Assembly: GCA_965146665.1 (NCBI GenBank)
Contig: CBCTHE010000001.1
Span: 124,001-188,000, forward strand
Origin: Ructibacterium sp965146665
GTDB taxonomy: Bacteria > Bacillota > Clostridia > Monoglobales > Monoglobaceae
DNA length: 64,000 nucleotides
Direction of reading: 5' to 3'
Of this stretch, positions 8,316-15,788 are shown in pieces. The stretch's first letter is position 1. Each line of letters starts with the position of its first letter. The notes below the pieces were generated by a model, which saw only the letters and a program-made list of their open reading frames with translations, did no database searches and was not told the origin of the DNA. Both the position numbers and the translations under genes were made by a program.

Positions 8316-10109
8316 TTAAATTTGATATATTTCTTCTAAGTCCTGTTCGGACAGAAGCTCATAGGATGTGTTGATGGCGTTCACGCTCGTGGCGTTCTTT
8401 GGGATGTCGCTGTCAAACACAAGGGTTGCGACAGCCTGCGTAGGCTCGCCGTGGAGATAGGGTGGCTGTCCTCCGTCAGTTGTCAGCTTCACATTGGGGT
8501 GCTTTAGGATGTCGTACTTAAAATCCATGACAGGGCGTTCCCCACGCACAAAAAGAAGTGCGTAGCGGTTGTCGAGCATACGCACCTCGTCTGGCGTCAA
8601 AAGCTCACGCCCCGAAATCTGGTAGTTGGTGGAGTAGTTCCCGCTGCGTCCAGAGCTTTTCCCGTAGGTGTTGGTGTCGATGGTCGCCTTGCCCAGAAGC
8701 TCCGACACATACTTGTGGGTGCTTTGCTCGTTGCCGCCAAGATACAGAAATTCATCGCAGTTGCCGACGATGCTTTCCCATTGTTTCTCAAAGAGGGCTT
8801 TGAGCTGTGCCAGATTTTGCAGGATGATACTCACCGAAACGCCCCTTGACCGCATGACGCTCAGAATCTTGTCAAAGTCATCGGGCAGCGAAACATTGGC
8901 GAACTCGTCCATAATGAAGTGGCAATGCACGGGCAGGCTCCCGCCGTACTTATGGTCGGCAAGGTAGAAAAGCTGTTGGAATAGCTGCGTGTATAACACC
9001 GACACAAGGAAGTTAAAGCTCGTGTCGTTGTCGGGTATCAAGGCGAACAGGGCGACTTTCTTTTCCCCCAGAGAGGGTAAATCAAGCTCGTCCGTTGCGG
9101 TTAGGGCTGCAAGGCTCTCCAGATTGAACTTCTCAAGCCTTGCGGCAAGGGTTATCTGGATGCTCTTTAAGGTCTTGGCAGAGCCAGAGTGGTAGTCACG
9201 GTAGTATTTGAGGGCGATATGCTCTGGGTTTACCATCTCCAGACGGTCAAACAGCTCATCCAGAGGGCTTACATAGCTGTCATCGTCCTCCCGTACCTCG
9301 CCTGCCCGCAAAAGCTCCATCACCATCGGGAAATTCTGCTCGTCTGGCGGTGCTTCGTATTTCAGATAGAACACCAGAGAAAGGAGCAGCATACTCGCCG
9401 CCGTGTCCCAGAACGGGTCTTGCGACTGGCTTCCTTTCGGCGTGGTGGCTTTGAATAAATTGGTCACAAGCCGCTGCACATCGTTGTCGTTCCTAAGATA
9501 GACAAAGGGGTTGTAACAATGGCTGCGGTGCATATTGATAAGGTCGAGGACACGCACCTCATAGCCTTTCTTCTCCAAAAGACCGCCCACATCACGGACG
9601 ATTTCGCCTTTGGGGTCTAAAATCACCATCGAGGTGTTGCACTGCATGGCGTTGGGCTTGCAGAAAAACCTTGTCTTGCCTGCACCAGAGCCGCCGCACA
9701 CGAGGATATTCAGATTTCTCCTGTGCTTCTTGCCGTTCAGCCCGATGCGGACATTCTGGGTCAGCAGCTTGTTTGCCGATGCGTCCTTATCTCGGTACTT
9801 CTTGTTGAGCGTACCTGCGTTGCCCCATTTTGCAGAGCCGTGTTCCTCCCCCTTGCGGTAGTTCCTGCGTGTGGAGAGATAAATCCCGATGCCCATGCCG
9901 TAGGCAAGCAGAAAAATAAGGACAGTCCTCAAACTGTCCTCGCACACCGTTATGGAAAACGGGGTGTTGATTGCCACGGTCAGACCGTTCATTATCTCCA
10001 CGATGCCGCCGCTGACATAGGGTGCGGTCAGCAGGGCAAGCCACACGACAGGGATGATGCCGCAGGCGGCAAGGATTACGGCTGTTTTCTGGTCGTCACC
10101 GTTCCTCAT
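8316..10109 (-). CDS. virD4: VirD4-type coupling protein (CD1115-like)
   Basis: This 597-residue ATPase links the relaxase-DNA complex to the secretion channel. Two N-terminal membrane segments lie at about residues 12-30 and 60-78. The soluble domain has Walker A CGGSGAGKTRF near residue 137 and Walker B HFIMDEFANV near residue 396, with the TraG/VirD4 block YNPFVYLRND between. Length and order fit the family. Its start overlaps the end of the small gene at 10096-10299 by 14 bp. PcfB, a coupling-protein partner in enterococcal pCF10, is encoded nearby. Confidence 0.95.
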   Translation of the reverse strand: MRNGDDQKTAVILAACGIIPVVWLALLTAPYVSGGIVEIMNGLTVAINTPFSITVCEDSLRTVLIFLLAYGMGIGIYLSTRRNYRKGEEHGSAKWGNAGTLNKKYRDKDASANKLLTQNVRIGLNGKKHRRNLNILVCGGSGAGKTRFFCKPNAMQCNTSMVILDPKGEIVRDVGGLLEKKGYEVRVLDLINMHRSHCYNPFVYLRNDNDVQRLVTNLFKATTPKGSQSQDPFWDTAASMLLLSLVFYLKYEAPPDEQNFPMVMELLRAGEVREDDDSYVSPLDELFDRLEMVNPEHIALKYYRDYHSGSAKTLKSIQITLAARLEKFNLESLAALTATDELDLPSLGEKKVALFALIPDNDTSFNFLVSVLYTQLFQQLFYLADHKYGGSLPVHCHFIMDEFANVSLPDDFDKILSVMRSRGVSVSIILQNLAQLKALFEKQWESIVGNCDEFLYLGGNEQSTHKYVSELLGKATIDTNTYGKSSGRSGNYSTNYQISGRELLTPDEVRMLDNRYALLFVRGERPVMDFKYDILKHPNVKLTTDGGQPPYLHGEPTQAVATLVFDSDIPKNATSVNAINTSYELLSEQDLEEIYQI

Positions 10110-10299
10110 GGCATCGGCACTTGCAGGGTGCGACTTTCACCTTTTTGCTGTTGGCGGTAGCCACCGTTTCAATCAGCTCGTCCACGGGGTCGGTGGGGCG
10201 TTCCTCCCGTATCTGCTGGTTGCGGAGCGTGTTCAAGGCATTGAGGACGATGTTCTTGTCGTATCGGTCAAGGGCGATGTGATACCGTTCTTCTCTCAT
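10096..10299 (-). CDS. Small unknown protein, paralogue of the ORF at 33953-34132
   Basis: The chosen ATG (67 residues) has GGAGG eight bases upstream. A GTG nine bases further up would overlap that site. The core IALDRYDKNIVLNALNTLRNQ, then DPVDELIETVA and KKVKV, aligns with the ORF at 33953-34132 (IYVDSQERSILLHSLVELKN, CVDELIFKVA, KKVKI). The two are likely paralogues. A CKCRC motif in the C-terminal tail is absent from the other copy. The function is unknown. The shape (strand, two helices, DELI block) could be a small partner or regulatory protein. Confidence 0.72.
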   Translation of the reverse strand: MREERYHIALDRYDKNIVLNALNTLRNQQIREERPTDPVDELIETVATANSKKVKVAPCKCRCHEER

Positions 10300-10314
10300 G
10301 GGCTTCACCTCCGA

Positions 10315-11178
10315 TTACCGTTCCTGCTCTTTGGATTTGGGCGGCTTGTTCTTCTCCATGCTCTTATACATATCGCTCTGGATTTCCCCAAGCACATCCC
10401 GCATGGAGCCAAGCCCGCCCTTGAACACCTGCGTATCCATGCCCTCAAACTCTTTCGGGAGCTTGTCGAAGCTGAAGCCTCTGGTATCCACACCGTAACG
10501 GGAGCTTACCATATACGCCACGCAGTAGGCTTTGAACTCGGACACATCACGGCTCTCGTTATGCTTGAAGTCAAAGACTGCCGCCGACACTTCCTTTGCC
10601 ATGCTGACAAAGAGCTGCTCATCGGACAGGTCGGTCTTAACAAAAATCATCTGCTGAGAGCTGTCGTAGTAGGCGGGGATTTCAAGCTCCTCCACGGGCT
10701 GAAAATCAACGGGACTGGCATCAATCATTGCCGACACAAGCTCCCGCATGGTCTTGGCTTCCTGCGGCTGCTGCCTGTCTTTTGCAGAGGTTTCGGAAAC
10801 ATCAAAAACCTCCTTGGCGTTATACCCGACAGCCTTTGTGCCGTCATCACGGGTATATTCTTTACTCGGCTCAAGGATAACGACTTTCTGTGCATCCTTG
10901 TTCACATAGACACGGCTCTGCTTCCAAGCGGATTTTTCCTTGAGCTGTGTCGCTTCGGGCTTCTGTGCCGACACCAGAATGGCGTTATTGACGGAGTAGC
11001 GGTCAAACCGCCCCTGCACATCAAGGTACTGTCTGAATGTCCCGCCGTCCGTCATCATCTTTTCGCAGGTCGTGTCAATCAGCTCATAGGCTTCATTCCG
11101 CTGTGCCTGCTTTGCGGCAGCCCATTCCGCTTTGTCAAAGGGACGGCTGCCGCCACTGAATACATCATAAATGCTCAT
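10315..11178 (-). CDS. ArdC/LtrC-like ICE protein, possible single-stranded DNA binder
   Basis: This 287-residue soluble protein has an N-terminal block at about residues 35-110 (FRQYLDVQGRFDRYSVNNAILV, then KQSRVYVNKDAQKVVILEP) that resembles the N-terminal domain of ArdC/LtrC proteins. Those bind single-stranded DNA and can protect incoming DNA. The C-terminal half resembles the degenerate IrrE-like region of the same proteins, but no HExxH zinc motif is visible, so peptidase activity is unlikely. It lies between PcfB and VirD4, near the relaxase. Assignment to ArdC/LtrC rests on pattern recognition alone. Confidence 0.6.
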   Translation of the reverse strand: MSIYDVFSGGSRPFDKAEWAAAKQAQRNEAYELIDTTCEKMMTDGGTFRQYLDVQGRFDRYSVNNAILVSAQKPEATQLKEKSAWKQSRVYVNKDAQKVVILEPSKEYTRDDGTKAVGYNAKEVFDVSETSAKDRQQPQEAKTMRELVSAMIDASPVDFQPVEELEIPAYYDSSQQMIFVKTDLSDEQLFVSMAKEVSAAVFDFKHNESRDVSEFKAYCVAYMVSSRYGVDTRGFSFDKLPKEFEGMDTQVFKGGLGSMRDVLGEIQSDMYKSMEKNKPPKSKEQER

Positions 11179-11184
11179 AGCTGT

Positions 11185-12000
11185 TTACCTCGTTTCTTTG
11201 GATTTGGGTTTCTTTTTCTTCCTCTGGGGCTGCTTATGCTCCGTCTTTCCTGCGGGCGGCTTCTTTGCCCTGTTGGGAGATTTCTCTTTATCAAGGGTGG
11301 GGGAAGCATCGGCTTCCTGCTCTTTACGGCTTTCCTTGATTTTCCGCAGTTCTTCTCTGACGGACGGCTTTTCTGCCTTAGTCATAGTAGCCCCCTCTGC
11401 GGACTTCCTTGGCTGCTCTGAGGTAGGCTCGGACAGAGGGGATTTTTCCGTCTTTGCCACCGAGGGGTTTGGGGCGTTTTCCTCTTTCTGCATGGGCTTT
11501 CCCATGAGTGCGTCAAGCAGCTTGTCTTTCTCCGCTTTTTCCTGTACGCCGATTTCTGGCTCTGGCTGACCTTCCTTGGTATCCCTGCTTTTCTCTGCTT
11601 CGGTGACGATGGATGCGGTATCCACCGATGCAAGGTCAAAGCGTTCCACAATACGGCTGATTTTGGATGCGTCCTCCGCACGGGCAATCACATCCACCTC
11701 CGCGTTAAGGTCTTTATTCTTACGGTCTGCAAGGACGCAGTAGAGTACGCCGTATTTCTTCGCTTCCTGCGTGAATTTCCGCAGGTCGGCGTTCTTCACC
11801 GTAAAGACTTTCAGCTCCTTGCCAGAACGCAGCATTGAGGTGAGCCGTGCCTTGCCCTTGGTTTTCTTTTCCTCTTTCAGAATGGAATAGAGCAGGATGG
11901 CGATGTTCTTTGCACCTGCCCCCGTGATTTTGGCAGCGACTTCAAATCCCTCCAAGCTCATTCGGACGATTTGCTCCGCCGCTTCGCCGCCTGTGTTCAT
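11185..12000 (-). CDS. pcfB: PcfB-like conjugation protein (DUF3801)
   Basis: This 271-residue protein has a conserved N-terminal domain of about 145 residues (EAAEQIVRMSLEGFEVAAKITGAG, then a compact alpha/beta region) typical of PcfB/DUF3801. The C-terminal half is low-complexity, rich in Lys, Glu, Pro and Ser. PcfB of pCF10 helps connect the relaxase complex to the VirD4-type coupling protein. AAAGGAG lies ten bases before the ATG. Its first 59 bp overlap the 3' end of the relaxase gene, so the two are likely coupled in translation. Confidence 0.85.
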   Translation of the reverse strand: MNTGGEAAEQIVRMSLEGFEVAAKITGAGAKNIAILLYSILKEEKKTKGKARLTSMLRSGKELKVFTVKNADLRKFTQEAKKYGVLYCVLADRKNKDLNAEVDVIARAEDASKISRIVERFDLASVDTASIVTEAEKSRDTKEGQPEPEIGVQEKAEKDKLLDALMGKPMQKEENAPNPSVAKTEKSPLSEPTSEQPRKSAEGATMTKAEKPSVREELRKIKESRKEQEADASPTLDKEKSPNRAKKPPAGKTEHKQPQRKKKKPKSKETR

Positions 12001-13354
12001 GCTTCATCAGCTCCTTTCTTTGCTGTTCGTTTTCATCTGCCCGTATCGCTTCTAATTTCTCTTTGAGAGTGCCGCTGCGGGCAAGGACACCCTCGCACAA
12101 TCTGACCTCCTTTCTGGCTGTTTTGAGCCGCCCCGTGATTTCGGAGATTTGAGCCTTGACCGCTTCTTTTTCTTCGCCGCTTGCCTTGCGGCTCTGGGAG
12201 TAAAGCCCCTTTCGCTGTTCGGTCAGCTCTGCTATCTCCGTTTCCAGAGAGCCTTTATATGACAAGAGCTGCTCCGCCGTATCAATGTGGTTGCGGCAGA
12301 GCAGCCTTGTTTCCTGCGTGATGGCTTCCATCTTCATAAGGTCGTCCTTTAGGAGATAGTGAAGCCGTGCATAATTCGGTTGTCTTTTCTTTGGCAGGAT
12401 GCCGAGCTTGTAGCAGTAATGGAGATACAGCCCACGCAAGCCGCCGATTTTCCGTGCGTCTTTGAGAGAGCCACGGACATGGTAGACCTTGACCTGCGGA
12501 TGCGGTTTGGAAAAGCTCTGGAATTTCACCGCATAGGAATTTTCCCGTATGCGTTCCGTAATCCTCTCGTTGGTGTAATCGTCACCAAGCTTGTAGAGCC
12601 GCTTGGGTCTTTGCCATCCTTTCCCGATAATCGTCCAGTATTTGCGGTTGGGGTCAAAGCTCACACGGTAGCCCATCTCCGCCATCTGGCGGTCAAAGTC
12701 TTTCAGCGTGTAGGATTTGGAGATTGCTTCGTCCACCGCCTGCCGTGCCACGGTGTCCCTCGTGGGCAGACCGTTCTTCTCTGCTTGGCAGAGGGCGTAG
12801 GGTTTCTTCCTGCCGCTTGGGTGTTCGATGACCGATAGGGAATATGCACGGCAAAGCTCATCGGAACGCTGACGCAAGAGCCGCAGGTTTTTCTTGTTGT
12901 CGTGGTAGTGCTTTCCGTCCGCAAAGGAAACGGAGTTGACAACAAAGTGGTTGTGTAGGCACTCGGTATTTAGGTGGGTGGCGACAATCACTTGGAATCT
13001 ATCGCCCCACATTTTCTCTGCCAACTTTACGCCTACCTCGTGTGCCTGCTCTGGCGTGACCTCGCCCGCCTTGAAGCTCTGGAAACCGTGGTAGCAGACA
13101 ATCTCGCTCGTGTCGTTCCACTGTGCTTTTGCAATCATCATCTCATCCCTTGCGGTGGCAGGGTCGCAGTTTACGCCCGTGACGAAAAACTGCTGCTCGG
13201 TCTTGTCGCCGTTGGTGGCGTACTTCATCACATCGCCCATCGCTTGCAAGTCCGCTTCGGTGTATTTGGGGTTGGCGGTCTTTTCTGGGTTTTCGGCGTA
13301 GTCGATGGGGTGGTCGAGCCTGCCTTTCACATCCCATATCTCGCAGACCGCCAT
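11942..13354 (-). CDS. MOBP-type relaxase
   Basis: This 470-residue protein should nick one strand at oriT and lead it into the recipient. The catalytic Tyr is probably Tyr19 in DHPIDYAENPEKT. The metal-binding histidine set is His127, His134 and His136 in THLNTECLHNHF. The C-terminal half (about residues 280-470) is basic and helical. The start is taken as ATG at 13354 because mobC ends there with TGATG. A GTG one codon upstream is possible but has no better ribosome site. The 3' end overlaps pcfB by 59 bp. Confidence 0.93.
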   Translation of the reverse strand: MAVCEIWDVKGRLDHPIDYAENPEKTANPKYTEADLQAMGDVMKYATNGDKTEQQFFVTGVNCDPATARDEMMIAKAQWNDTSEIVCYHGFQSFKAGEVTPEQAHEVGVKLAEKMWGDRFQVIVATHLNTECLHNHFVVNSVSFADGKHYHDNKKNLRLLRQRSDELCRAYSLSVIEHPSGRKKPYALCQAEKNGLPTRDTVARQAVDEAISKSYTLKDFDRQMAEMGYRVSFDPNRKYWTIIGKGWQRPKRLYKLGDDYTNERITERIRENSYAVKFQSFSKPHPQVKVYHVRGSLKDARKIGGLRGLYLHYCYKLGILPKKRQPNYARLHYLLKDDLMKMEAITQETRLLCRNHIDTAEQLLSYKGSLETEIAELTEQRKGLYSQSRKASGEEKEAVKAQISEITGRLKTARKEVRLCEGVLARSGTLKEKLEAIRADENEQQRKELMKHEHRRRSGGANRPNELGGI

Positions 13355-13683
13355 CACGATGCCCTGCGGGGGAGCAGGTACTTCTTTCGGATGTCAATCT
13401 GAAATTCGTGCCACTTCCTCGCTTCCTCGTTCAGCATGGGCGTATCCACAAAGCCGAGGGCGTTTGCTTTCGCCGCAAGCTGGTTGATGCGGTTGCCGAT
13501 GGCGGACAGCTCCCGCATGATTTTGTAAAATTCGGGGTCGGGCTTCTCGCAAAGACGGTATCCCTTTACCATCTCTCTGAGGAACGCTTCTCTGGAGCGT
13601 CCCGATTTCCGCACAAGCTCATGGAGCTGCTCGGCTTCGTCATCAGTCAAACGGAAAAGTATCTGTACCTTTCGGTTTCTCAC
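13354..13683 (-). CDS. mobC: MobC-like relaxosome protein (GTG start)
   Basis: This 109-residue protein opens with a ribbon-helix-helix-like DNA-binding block (VQILFRLTDDEAEQLHELVRKSGRSREAFLREM), followed by the MobC block ELSAIGNRINQLAAKANA. Such proteins bind oriT and assist the relaxase. The start codon is GTG with GGAGG nine bases upstream. The gene ends in TGATG shared with the relaxase start. It overlaps the 3' end of the DUF3789 gene by 41 bp. Confidence 0.87.
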   Translation of the reverse strand: MRNRKVQILFRLTDDEAEQLHELVRKSGRSREAFLREMVKGYRLCEKPDPEFYKIMRELSAIGNRINQLAAKANALGFVDTPMLNEEARKWHEFQIDIRKKYLLPRRAS

Positions 13684-13795
13684 TTTTCCTCACCTCCCTG
13701 TCGGAGAGCCTGTTAATCTGCAAACAGCACATCAGCATGACGCCCGCCAGACCGCCGAGGGTCACGCCGATGACAAAGAACAAAAACTCGCTCAT
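13643..13795 (-). CDS. DUF3789-like one-span membrane peptide
   Basis: This 50-residue ORF begins at ATG 13795 with AAAGGAG about nine bases upstream. It reads a short polar N-terminus, one membrane segment (FLFFVIGVTLGGLAGVMLMC, about residues 4-23), then LQINRL and a polar tail. This is the pattern of DUF3789 proteins that accompany MobC in clostridial ICEs. It overlaps the start of mobC by 41 bp in another frame, so it carries mobC's ribosome site inside its own coding region. The function is unknown. Confidence 0.72.
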   Translation of the reverse strand: MSEFLFFVIGVTLGGLAGVMLMCCLQINRLSDREVRKSEKPKGTDTFPFD

Positions 13796-13850
13796 TCTGA
13801 TAGCTCCTTTCTTCTGACCGCTTCCTTGGCGGCATCCTTTTTATGGGGTA

Positions 13851-13893
13851 TTAGGGGGCATCCCCTAACAAGCGAATTTGGTTAGCCAAATTC
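13851..13893 (-). other. Candidate origin of transfer (oriT) with two adjacent inverted repeats
   Basis: The only larger gap in the mobilisation region holds two close perfect hairpins. TTAGGGG (13851-13857) pairs with CCCCTAA (13862-13868). GAATTTGG (13874-13881) pairs with CCAAATTC (13886-13893). The five bases CAAGC-G between them could hold the nick. Neither hairpin has a T tract on either strand, so terminator function is unlikely. Position just upstream of DUF3789, mobC and the relaxase is where oriT lies in related elements. The nick site and strand are inferred. Confidence 0.55.
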
Positions 13894-13913
13894 AGTGCTT
13901 GGTAAGACATTAC

Positions 13914-14204
13914 TTAATCCCCGTCCTCATACATACATTCTCCACACACATGGCAGTAGTAGGGACAGCCCGAACAGCAATCGTCCTCTAAAGCCCCGTC
14001 CTCGGCTTCGCTTTCTTCACCTTCGTTCTTCAAAGGGTCGGTAATGTCGGCTTCGCCGCAGACAAAATCTTCATCGGAAAAGCTCACAAGGTCGGTGTCA
14101 AAAAGAACGGTCTTTAACTTCTCCCTTGCTTCTTCGGGGCTTTCGGCATAGACGGAAATGGTCTTTTCATAGTGGGCGGTAAGGGTCACATCATACTTTT
14201 TCAA
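13914..14204 (-). CDS. DpnD/PcfM-like protein with Cys-rich tail
   Basis: This 96-residue protein has an N-terminal alpha/beta block (YDVTLTAHYEKTISVYAESPEEAREKL) typical of the DpnD/PcfM family. An acidic middle is followed by a Cys-rich end (DDCCSGCPYYCHVCGECM) that could bind zinc or another metal. The start is TTG with GAGGAAAG a few bases upstream. It sits between the TOPRIM gene and the candidate oriT. The family is carried by conjugative elements; its role is not known to me. Confidence 0.72.
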   Translation of the reverse strand: MKKYDVTLTAHYEKTISVYAESPEEAREKLKTVLFDTDLVSFSDEDFVCGEADITDPLKNEGEESEAEDGALEDDCCSGCPYYCHVCGECMYEDGD

Positions 14205-14278
14205 TCAATCTTTCCTCACTTTCGGTCTTAAATTTTACGGTGGTTTCTGTGCTGTAAAGGGATAAATCTCTCACACAA

Positions 14279-15259
14279 TCAACGGGCATCTCTCCTTTCA
14301 CGGCTCGGTTTCTGCTTTGCAATCCCCAGATAGGACATTAAAAAATCGTTGACATCCTTGCCGAATGGCGGCGGTGCGTCAACGATTTGATAGTCTTTCT
14401 GCAATAATTCTTTTAAGGCGGCGGTACAAAGCCTGCCTGTCTTGTCATTATCCAAGTGCAGGATAACGGTCTTGATTTGCGGATTTTTTTGCAGGTAAGT
14501 GGATAGGGCAATAGGGATTTTGCTCTCCGAGAGTTCCTTTTTGGGCTGATACACGCCCGACAAAGAGAGCAGGTTTACCGCCCGATAATCCTTTCCCTCG
14601 CATTTAAGGTAGGTGGCATAGGACAGCAAATCAATGGCGGCTTCAAATAAATGCACCTTGTCCGTAGGCTCTCTTGCCAGAAGTCGGAACGAATACCGCT
14701 TGTCGCTGCCCGATGCGTCCTGTCTGAACGAGCTGCCGAGCGTACTTCTAAGAGCCGCATACTTTGGCTTCCCGCTTTCGTCCCTGCCCACAAAGACGGC
14801 GTTGTGGTACTGCCTGCTCTCGAAAATAATGCCCTCTGCGATGCAGTCCTGTATGAGCTGATAGTCAATGCCACGCCCGAAAAGGTACTCTGTCACCTTA
14901 TTGTAGTTGGGATTTTTCTCTGGCAGAAGCAGCACTTTCGGCTCGTCCTTTTTCACGGCAGGGGGCGGCGGCTTCCAGTCGCCCATGTCCCCCGTGAGGG
15001 TCTGCACGGCTTCCACGAAGCCAAGCTCCCGCACTTTCATCAGATAGTCGAGGGCAGAGAAGCCGCCGATGCCCCTCGACCACCAGTACCATTTGCCGTT
15101 GGAAATCTTCAAGCTGTCGTGTTCCCTTGTGCAGTAGACATTGCCTGCCACACGCTTTAGGTTGCTCGGCTCATACCGTTGCAGGTAGGAGAGCAGGTCG
15201 ATTTGCCGTGCCTGCTCAATCACGGCGGGGTCAAACTGTACATAGCGGTTACTTCCCAT
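14279..15259 (-). CDS. DUF3991/TOPRIM primase-like protein
   Basis: This 326-residue protein has an N-terminal zinc-finger-like/DUF3991 region (about residues 10-100, with YLQRYEPSNLKRV, YCTREHDSLKI and the WYWWSRGIGGFSALDYL block). A C-terminal TOPRIM fold follows (about 195-300), with ILHLDNDKTGRL and the FGKDVNDFL block. TOPRIM acidic residues, including the DND triplet, are present. It probably primes or processes the transferred strand. GGAGG lies 13 bases before the ATG. The long leader upstream holds the conserved bipartite element at 15282-15333. Confidence 0.85.
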   Translation of the reverse strand: MGSNRYVQFDPAVIEQARQIDLLSYLQRYEPSNLKRVAGNVYCTREHDSLKISNGKWYWWSRGIGGFSALDYLMKVRELGFVEAVQTLTGDMGDWKPPPPAVKKDEPKVLLLPEKNPNYNKVTEYLFGRGIDYQLIQDCIAEGIIFESRQYHNAVFVGRDESGKPKYAALRSTLGSSFRQDASGSDKRYSFRLLAREPTDKVHLFEAAIDLLSYATYLKCEGKDYRAVNLLSLSGVYQPKKELSESKIPIALSTYLQKNPQIKTVILHLDNDKTGRLCTAALKELLQKDYQIVDAPPPFGKDVNDFLMSYLGIAKQKPSRERRDAR

Positions 15260-15281
15260 TCAAATAAAATCACCTCCAGAA

Positions 15282-15333
15282 ATAGATTTAGCCGAGGGGC
15301 TTTCGGTAAAGAAAACCTCTCGGCTATGTAAAA
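15282..15333 (-). promoter_or_regulatory. Bipartite leader element, copy 1 (upstream of the TOPRIM gene)
   Basis: On the plus strand ATAGATTTAGCCG (15282-15294) and CGGCTATGTAAAA (15321-15333) flank a 26-nt loop. The same two 13-mers recur exactly at 33794-33831 upstream of parA. TAGCCG pairs with CGGCTA, and in this copy the stem extends through GAGG/CCTC. It lies 20-75 bases upstream of the TOPRIM start, next to its ribosome site. It could be an operator or an RNA structure that controls translation. Confidence 0.6.
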
Positions 15334-15380
15334 GACGGCATCAGCTTCACGCCAACGCCGCCTTTTTCTCGGTCAGTCCG

Positions 15381-15710
15381 TCATAAAATCCCTGCTTTTT
15401 TCAGATAACCTATACTGTCATAGCAGCCACGGAAATAAACTGACTGCATTTCCATATCTTTGAGCTTGTTTTTCAGCTCTAACACCTTGATAAGTGCCGC
15501 ACATTCTTTCTCGCTCAGTTCGCTTTCCGCTTCGCTGTCAAATATGCCAAGGAGCTTCGGATATTTCTCATAGAAGTCTGCAATCTCGGCTTGCAGGGCT
15601 TTGTATTCCTCGTCCTCTTTTGACAGTCTGGCAACGACAGAGCTTAGATATTCATTGAAGATATTGCCGTGAACATCTACAAAAGTTTCAAATCTGAACG
15701 CATCAGACAC
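15381..15710 (-). CDS. Small unknown ICE protein with its own promoter (GTG start)
   Basis: The start is set at GTG 15710 (109 residues), because GGAGG lies eight bases upstream of it. An in-frame ATG at 15728 would come about ten bases after the predicted transcription start and lack a ribosome site. The protein is acidic and largely helical (VVARLSKEDEEYKALQAEIADFYEKYPKLL, then KVLELKNKLKDMEMQ) and could form a coiled coil. It ends with YFRGCYDSIGYLKKAGI. No family is recognised. It is the first gene of a transcription unit that probably continues into the TOPRIM, PcfM and mobilisation genes. Confidence 0.72.
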   Translation of the reverse strand: MSDAFRFETFVDVHGNIFNEYLSSVVARLSKEDEEYKALQAEIADFYEKYPKLLGIFDSEAESELSEKECAALIKVLELKNKLKDMEMQSVYFRGCYDSIGYLKKAGIL

Positions 15711-15744
15711 CGCTATCACCTCCGACATTTTCTAATCTACACCC

Positions 15745-15773
15745 ATTATAATGCCCAGATTTCAGCAATACAA
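15745..15773 (-). promoter_or_regulatory. Promoter downstream of the giant methylase/helicase gene
   Basis: On the minus strand TTGTAT (15768-15773) and TATAAT (15745-15750) are separated by exactly 17 bp. It lies in the 78-bp gap between the stop of the 2702-residue ORF and the next gene. It should start a new unit that reads into the TOPRIM and mobilisation genes. Confidence 0.65.
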
Positions 15774-15788
15774 ATGTGCAAATGGGAT

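Noticed and set aside
10054..11421. 455-codon plus-strand ORF opposite the ArdC/LtrC-like gene
   Set aside because: It covers three real minus-strand genes in antisense and shows Leu/His-rich shadow composition without a domain.
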